DNA of 64,000 nucleotides from Mariprofundus sp. UBA1536 (lineage in GTDB: Bacteria; Pseudomonadota; Zetaproteobacteria; Mariprofundales; Mariprofundaceae), in NCBI GenBank assembly GCA_002323245.1, contig DCPU01000025.1, forward strand, positions 80,763 to 144,762, read 5' to 3'. The notes beneath the pieces are model-generated. The model was not told the DNA's origin. It searched no databases and saw only the letters and a list, made by a program, of their open reading frames with translations. This document shows positions 60,801-64,000 of the stretch, piece after piece. Every line of letters begins with the position of its first letter. The first letter of the stretch is position 1. The translations under genes and the position numbers were made by a program.

Positions 60801-63281
60801 CTAACATCAATCAATGATGATTCCATTATTGGAGATTCAAACCACAATGGTGCAACGGTTGGTGCGGCAGGGGATTGGAATCAAATCAAATTTGCTGGTG
60901 GATCATCTGGCTCTTTGTTAAACACTGAAGTGCGCTATGCAGGACGGTCGCTCATTCGCGCTGTGTTACTCACTACTTTGGGCACATCAGGCTCTACACC
61001 TACATTTGCTAATCTTACAATTAGGGATTCGTTAATGGGCGGCATTGAATATGACGCAGCTACGGATGGAGCGACTGTTGGCGGAACCGTAACGGGACTG
61101 CAAATCATCAATCCAGGTGGCCACGGCATCATTGTAAGTGCTTCAAATGCTAGTACAGGAAACTTCGCTACTCCAAACATTAACGGGTCGTTGATATCAG
61201 GTGTCTCGGGCACATTCAGCGGTGTGTCGTTATCTGGTGTTGGAGCTCAACCGATTATTTCCAATATGACTATCTCAGGCGGTCAACACAGTTTATTTGC
61301 ATCAAATGGAGCAAGCGGTACTTTCTCAGGGAATACGTTTGATGGTGCCACGACTTCAGCTGTCAATCTTTCAGGATCCACTTTTGGGCCAGCAAACCCA
61401 TCATTGGCAGGAAGTACGATTACAAATGCACCTGTAGCAGTCTCTGTCTCCAATCAGACAATACCAGTTGGGTTTGCCGCACCCAATATGGGGGCAAATG
61501 TTGATCCGTATAGTGTGGCTATTAGTATAACTTCGCTCTATGAACCATATACTACCCTTATTGCTAACCCGCTTGGAGTAGGGTCGCAATGGGTGCAAAC
61601 CAATAATATCAGTATCCCATCGGGTGTTCAGATGGATATTTACGCAGGCGCCGTTATTAAGCGTCAAGCTGGTGTATTATCTGTAAATTCAGGGGGCATA
61701 TTAAACATTTTGGGCAGCAACGGTAATCCTGTTGTGTTCACATCTATTAATGATGATGCATATGGGGGCGCTGCCGCTGGCTCAACAGGCTCCCCGCTTC
61801 GAGGTGAAGGCATGTGGCCTACCTATGCGGCTGGCAGTAGCGGTCAAATCCAGTGGCTGGTGGATCGATATAGTTCGCAGTGGAATATTCGCGACTCAAT
61901 CCCTATGTCAGATGTTACAATTTATGATTCTAATCTCGGATGGTCGTTTATATCAGGGACCGCTTCACCACTCACGCAAACCATCAACAATCTTCAGATT
62001 GACCATTGGGGTGTAGGTGGAGGACAAGGGCTTACCATCGATGGGTCGACAGGAACGAATGCATTGGTGTTCACAGGCAGCAATAGAATGACAAAATACA
62101 CTGCAACGCACGAAGCGATTCAGGTGACAGGTGCTGGAGCCAACCCAACATTCCAGGGCTTTGTGGTGGATAGCTATTTGCAGCCTGCGATACTTGTCAC
62201 GACGGGAGCAGGGGGCACATATTCCAATAATATTCTCCGCAATAGTAGCAGTGGTATATCACTAGGCGGAACCTTGCTCTCTTGGGCTGCAGGGGCAACA
62301 ACCATTTCAAATAATATATTTGTGAATAATGCAGTGGGTGTGCATGTCATCAATGCACCGAATGGCGCCACGATTGAAAACAATTTGATTCGTGGGTCTC
62401 TTAACCAAGCAGTTTTGGTTGATATGATTTCAGGTTTGACGCCATCGAATGTGTTGGTGCAAAACAACCTTATCGTTGAAAACACCTCAGGTAACATACT
62501 AGCAACGGGTGGTGCAGTTCATGTGAAGAGTGATATTGCTAACTTAACGGGGCCAACTGTTCAGCTTTATAGCAATACCATAGCAGACAATATCTCGCTA
62601 GGTGTCACTGTGCCTGCTGGGCTTGTTGTCGATGCTTACGCGACTGTTACTGCAACGGATAACTTTATTGTATTTAATACCGATTCGAATGCTGGTCATT
62701 TCAATGCGTTCATTGATCCTAATGCAGTGCTGTCTGAGAGTTATAATGCGACATCGGATAACACATTGGTTGGCCTTGGGGCGCAGTTCTCACCACCTGC
62801 AGCATCTCCATTTGATGCAAACTGGTATCTTTTGAATAACGCAGTGGGTATCAACAATGGGTCAATGTTGGCTTCGGCAGCGCCATTTATCGTATCACAC
62901 CCGTATGCCGAAGTTGGGGTTATGGATGGTGCTGGTGCGGATATGCTTGATATGGGATTTCATCATGCTGTAGTGGCTCCTGTGGTTGCTGATATATACT
63001 CCTCTCCAACGCAGTTCACACTGATCAGCGGGCCTAGTGGCTCCACTGAAATTTCTGTCATACCCAGAGATGGTGGGAATGCAATTCTTGGTGCAGGCTT
63101 GAAAGTTGTGGCTAGCTTCCAAGTTACGCCTTCGGGTACCAGTACGATTGGTACTGTGAAGGATCATGGTGATGGCACGTATAGCCTTATATTTACGCAT
63201 GGCACATTGACAGGCTCTGATACAGTGGCCATTTCAGTGAACGGAACACAACTCACCCCTACACTTACGGTAAGCTGGTAA
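54858..63281 (+). CDS. Giant multidomain surface lipoprotein
   Basis: This is 2807 residues from the ATG at 54858 (GGAGGGG upstream). The lipoprotein signal is 'LLLALLSLFFAACSD', Cys17. Modules, approximate: seven DUF5011-like Ig repeats and three or four HYR-like repeats (residues 224-1000), cadherin/VCBS-like repeats (1000-1495), MAM-like module 1 (1508-1685), a thrombospondin type-3-like Ca2+ repeat ('DLDSDGINGVLSEW...DTDSDGTADGAD'), MAM-like module 2 (1731-1905), a parallel beta-helix (1905-2700) and a C-terminal Ig-like domain. About a third of its tyrosines sit in Asp-x-Tyr. Likely a cell-surface adhesin or fibre protein; no enzymatic motif seen. Confidence 0.8.
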   Translation: MVRWLLLALLSLFFAACSDVTEQQGAAMQQGLTNVTIQFGHANQSRDLQGAGIIPDNVSSISVQAFDKSGAKTFGPFVANKPNFDITIQVTNGDNVRFEVVAFAENNAAGTRLYQGSKTINLTGKSVVVPVVMSLVIDVSSNAAQVAAGASVVLSSTVGGVSSTAASPVIWSATVGSISGNVWIAPNQIGIQTLTARIDPIVNPDQDATIVASIDINVVDQTLPVIVLNGASTVTLEAGAVYTDANATVTDNIDATNVSLVGISTINTNQPGAYSVTYNYTDTSGNVAATVVRTVHVQDTTAPVFTLTNLTDIYVEAVGVITPYAFVTPVVTDTYGIASVVVSNTGPFSMGTTTVTWTATDFTGLTSTKNQNIIVQDTTAPFITLAGSDSYTVELGQSYVDAGASFSDLIDGSGAVLAVGSVNTSVPGTYNLTYNYTDGSGNAAAQVTRSVNVQDSIPPAFTLANLTDIYVEAAGVTTPYAFTTPVVTDTYGVAGVVVSNSGPFSIGATLVTWTATDLAGLTATNNQNVIVQDTTVPELTLTGSADVYVEAGATYAELGATFVDAVDGTGSAIVAGAIVNTAVPSTYVVTYDYMDVAGNSAVQLTRNVIVQDTTVPVITLSGSIDVYVEAGTTYTELGATFTDVADGTGAAIVAGSVNAAIPATYVITYDYTDGAGNSAVQLTRNVIVQDTIVPVITLSGSVDVYVEAGATYTELGATFADVVDGTGSASVAGAVNTAIPSTYIVTYDYTDAAGNVAGQVTRNVIVQDTTAPVVTLTGSSDVYVEAGGTYTEQGATFADIVDGSGVAVAAGTVNTAIPSTYVITYDYTDGAGNAAVQVTRNVVVRDTTLPVITLNGSADVYVEVGGTYTELGATFADAVDGSGSAIVAGASVNTSILSTYVVTYDYIDAAGNAAIQAARNVIVQDTIAPAFTLANLADIYVEASGVTTPHLFVTPAVTDTYGVASVLVSNTGPFAIGTTTVTWTATDFAGLATTKNQNVIVQDTVSPLLVVSPNITLTATQNGGVPSSNSAIQAFLNIDTYATDLVSGSLTVSNDAPSILFPFGVTTVNFSVVDDYANSTVNAATVTVNHAQPSITFPTTNPYTIVVTEDVSSTFTMSVSDVDGDTYSFSLSSSATSGSASVDTYGLVTYQGFLNYAGADSFSVQVSDGYSAPVTQIVNLTVSPVNDAPSVQVNLPIDAYENAAAITIASADLYAADVDNTAAELIFTVTSIPAAGQLRLSSVPLVLSSTFTQADINAGLLTYLPPVTGTFGAGVGSFGFSVTDGASLAISGTFVINVIHVNTSPLFTAPIDHTATPGVGASITASQQIPFDVYVQAYDPDVLDTLTFSVYSYAGLNGVLTGPVSINTYAAVFSYTANAGTTTDNFQLLVVDGVANDLLDVSVSAIAVNSPPIINSPTNPYSFSTLVDTYANFAATASDPNGDTFSWDIYTAATNGLATVDAYGNVSYIGNTHYVGNDSFDVRVVDPYGAVSILNVNVSILGNANIVSGGVLDSYSSTLGSLWQYGVPISGPNATSGITADPYVWATNLAGNYNQNAAEYLYLPVLDLTAATNPTLSMRLWSTTSYTNYHGTNVEVLVGSVWTVIDPYITPYDGGQLNDVNLPAWEELGWTSTEQVYQLAAFDLTAYAGQQVQVRLAFRSEGSSIQSLGMYVDDIRIDEETSDLDSDGINGVLSEWNSTGTDPFIADTDSDGTADGADTLPLNPAAGFAGSITLSSTAGSLDVYAATDGTLWQYGIPTSGPSATSGITTDPYVWATNLAGNYPKNAHEYLYLPMLDLTSATNPTLSMRLWSTTSYTNYHGTNVEVLVGNIWTVIDPYITPYDGNQLNDVNLPAWEELQGYQLAVFNLSPYNGQQIQTRLAFRSEGSSIQSSGMYADDIRIDEGPTMIAGVDAAISTVNGNCNTTWDIYGSPYWVQSSVSIANGCRLQIDAGVVVKFDPATSVTVNNAASFDVYGAVGSPVYLTSINDDSIIGDSNHNGATVGAAGDWNQIKFAGGSSGSLLNTEVRYAGRSLIRAVLLTTLGTSGSTPTFANLTIRDSLMGGIEYDAATDGATVGGTVTGLQIINPGGHGIIVSASNASTGNFATPNINGSLISGVSGTFSGVSLSGVGAQPIISNMTISGGQHSLFASNGASGTFSGNTFDGATTSAVNLSGSTFGPANPSLAGSTITNAPVAVSVSNQTIPVGFAAPNMGANVDPYSVAISITSLYEPYTTLIANPLGVGSQWVQTNNISIPSGVQMDIYAGAVIKRQAGVLSVNSGGILNILGSNGNPVVFTSINDDAYGGAAAGSTGSPLRGEGMWPTYAAGSSGQIQWLVDRYSSQWNIRDSIPMSDVTIYDSNLGWSFISGTASPLTQTINNLQIDHWGVGGGQGLTIDGSTGTNALVFTGSNRMTKYTATHEAIQVTGAGANPTFQGFVVDSYLQPAILVTTGAGGTYSNNILRNSSSGISLGGTLLSWAAGATTISNNIFVNNAVGVHVINAPNGATIENNLIRGSLNQAVLVDMISGLTPSNVLVQNNLIVENTSGNILATGGAVHVKSDIANLTGPTVQLYSNTIADNISLGVTVPAGLVVDAYATVTATDNFIVFNTDSNAGHFNAFIDPNAVLSESYNATSDNTLVGLGAQFSPPAASPFDANWYLLNNAVGINNGSMLASAAPFIVSHPYAEVGVMDGAGADMLDMGFHHAVVAPVVADIYSSPTQFTLISGPSGSTEISVIPRDGGNAILGAGLKVVASFQVTPSGTSTIGTVKDHGDGTYSLIFTHGTLTGSDTVAISVNGTQLTPTLTVSW
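56670..57160 (+). repeat. Near-identical tandem DNA repeats in the giant lipoprotein gene
   Basis: Within the DUF5011-like run, units of ~235 bp are almost identical at the DNA level. For example, the ~45 bases from 56703 recur at 56938, changed at only a few positions. This points to recent unit duplication and to possible copy-number variation between strains. Confidence 0.7.
59380..60570 (+). repeat. Duplicated MAM-like module pair
   Basis: Two copies (about 59380-59910 and 60060-60570) of a ~165-residue beta-rich module share long stretches of near-identical DNA, including 'gaagtattggttggta' and 'tggtcgaccac'. The copies share 'ATSGIT-DPYVWATNLAGNY' and 'DPYITPYDG'. They flank a Ca2+-binding thrombospondin-like segment. 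Copy 1 contains a nine-residue insertion ('GWTSTEQVY'). Confidence 0.75.
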
Positions 63282-63371
63282 TGTATGAACGAAAGAGGGC
63301 GTAGTATTGAAATAGATGCTACAACCTACATTGTAGAATAAAAACCTGTGGTACTTTCACCAAGATAAATT

Positions 63372-63385
63372 GTGATGCACATCAT
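63372..63385. promoter_or_regulatory. Crp/Fnr-family type box
   Basis: GTGATGCACATCAT has the TGAT-N4-ATCA form of Fnr/Dnr/Crp-family sites and matches the box at 44605-44618 in style. It is upstream of the collagen-like gene. Confidence 0.55.
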
Positions 63386-63468
63386 ATCTTCATTCTGATA
63401 GTTGAATATTATATGACAAAATGGTTGGTGATTGTTGATTGAAAAGAAGCGATAAACGCTTATTTTAC

Positions 63469-63496
63469 TTGACATTTAAGAACCGAAAAATAAATT
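63469..63496 (+). promoter_or_regulatory. Candidate sigma-70-like promoter for the collagen-like gene
   Basis: TTGACA (63469-63474) and TAAATT (63491-63496) are 16 bp apart, 30 bp upstream of the ATG. The consensus -35 is good and the -10 is weak. The Crp/Fnr-type box lies about 90 bp upstream of the -35. Confidence 0.4.
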
Positions 63497-63525
63497 CCCA
63501 AAAAATTTCCTAGGGGGGAAAAGTA

Positions 63526-64000
63526 ATGTTGAACATTAAAGCTAAACAATTCGTTGAATTTGTTGCTCTTTCTTTAGCGTTAACAGGTCTTTCTGCAGTA
63601 GCAACTGCGAGTGACCATGATTACAACGATGATAAAGAATATTCATCTTCATCGTCTGCAAACGCAGTTGTATCGCATGTAAACTATAACTATGCCAGCG
63701 GAGAGATGTATATCTATGGCAGCAATTTCGGTACGCGCAATCTAAAAGTTACAATGGGTGATTATCCGGTAAACATTATTGTTTCTGATGCAAATTATAT
63801 TGCTGCATGGTTGCCACAAGGCATTGCTGATGGTGATTATTTGTTAACTGTTTCATCTAAAAACAGAAAAGGCGATCATAATGATGTAGTGGTAGTTAAT
63901 TTTGAAACCACTATTCATGATGTTGCTGCTATCGCAGGTCCACAAGGCCCAGCAGGTCCAGATGGTATCAATGGCACCAACGGTGTTGATGGCGCGCAAG
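63526..64000 (+). CDS. Secreted collagen-like protein with IPT/TIG-like domain, 3' truncated
   Basis: The frame is open from ATG 63526 to the window end (158 codons), behind GGGGGGAA. A signal peptide ('ALSLALTGLSAVATAS') leads to an acidic/Ser-rich segment and an IPT/TIG-like module ('YASGEMYIYGSNFG', 'VTMGDYPVNIIVSDANYIAAWLP'). This is followed by the start of Gly-X-Y repeats ('GPQGPAGPDGINGTNGVDGA'). Bacterial collagen-like proteins are often surface fibres. The rest of the gene is beyond the window. Confidence 0.8.
   Translation, partial: MLNIKAKQFVEFVALSLALTGLSAVATASDHDYNDDKEYSSSSSANAVVSHVNYNYASGEMYIYGSNFGTRNLKVTMGDYPVNIIVSDANYIAAWLPQGIADGDYLLTVSSKNRKGDHNDVVVVNFETTIHDVAAIAGPQGPAGPDGINGTNGVDGAQ

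Noticed and set aside
54858..63281. Diversity-generating retroelement origin for the Tyr-rich pattern
   Set aside because: No reverse transcriptase or template repeat is visible in the window, and DGR changes would scatter amino acids at adenines rather than fix Tyr at Asp+2.
1..64000. tRNA, rRNA or tmRNA genes
   Set aside because: I scanned the intergenic stretches and saw no cloverleaf or conserved rRNA segment, although a short gene could be missed without a covariance search.

Overview
The window is a moderate-GC chromosomal segment from a Gram-negative bacterium. It carries an LpxL-type lipid A acyltransferase, ExbB/ExbD, outer-membrane lipoprotein signals, an outer-membrane beta-barrel, FtsY, ErpA and HflD. 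The gene set fits a marine proteobacterium, and a gamma- or zetaproteobacterial relative is possible, but no rRNA or tRNA gene lies in the window and I cannot place it further.

Layout. 1-2078 is the right edge of a prophage or prophage remnant: a tail-fibre/spike protein cut by the window start, a small companion gene, and a DNA adenine methylase that has lost its core. 2079-9469 holds polA, thiC, a flavoprotein and an orphan CxxC protein. 9554-10114 is a YoeB/YefM-type toxin-antitoxin pair with a palindromic operator. 10175-18910 is housekeeping: an ABC-2 exporter, erpA, a NarL-type two-component pair, ftsY, a HAD phosphatase, lysC, exbD/exbB, a Trm112-like protein and an LpxL-like acyltransferase. 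18911-21345 is an accessory patch, with repeats and a transposase-like relic upstream of a lipoprotein gene of uncertain function. 21346-32565 encodes a YjbQ protein, a NUDIX hydrolase, a P-type cation ATPase, a SulP transporter with a cyclic-nucleotide domain, a MoxR-DUF58-transglutaminase trio and thioredoxin. 32584-40457 (minus strand) holds recG, a peptide-binding lipoprotein, a 23S rRNA methyltransferase of the RlmD/TrmA family, a Hanks-type Ser/Thr kinase, ruvC and hflD. 40492-44493 holds a DUF455 ferritin-like protein, mgtE, a hybrid histidine kinase and a NarL-type regulator.

The most unusual part is 44494-64000, about 19 kb devoted to the cell surface. Three secreted DUF11-type proteins precede a 1873-residue protein that combines DUF11, SdrD-type B, OmpA and outer-membrane beta-barrel segments. 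Next comes a cytoplasmic protein with two cyclic-nucleotide-binding domains and no DNA-binding domain. Then comes a 2807-residue lipoprotein built from HYR/DUF5011-like repeats, cadherin-like repeats, two duplicated MAM-like modules, thrombospondin type-3 repeats and a parallel beta-helix. A collagen-like protein starts at the right edge. Crp/Fnr-type palindromes lie upstream of the first and last of these genes, and an 18-bp perfect palindrome lies between the NarL-type regulator and the first DUF11 gene, so the block may be one regulated surface system.

The giant lipoprotein has a striking feature. About one third of its tyrosines (39 of about 117 by hand count) sit two residues after an aspartate, and this holds in unrelated domain types. 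In the HYR, DUF5011, cadherin-like and beta-helix segments the tyrosine occupies positions where related domains usually carry Thr, Asn or Ala. I treat this Asp-x-Tyr pattern, together with the surface operon, as the best candidate for something undescribed.
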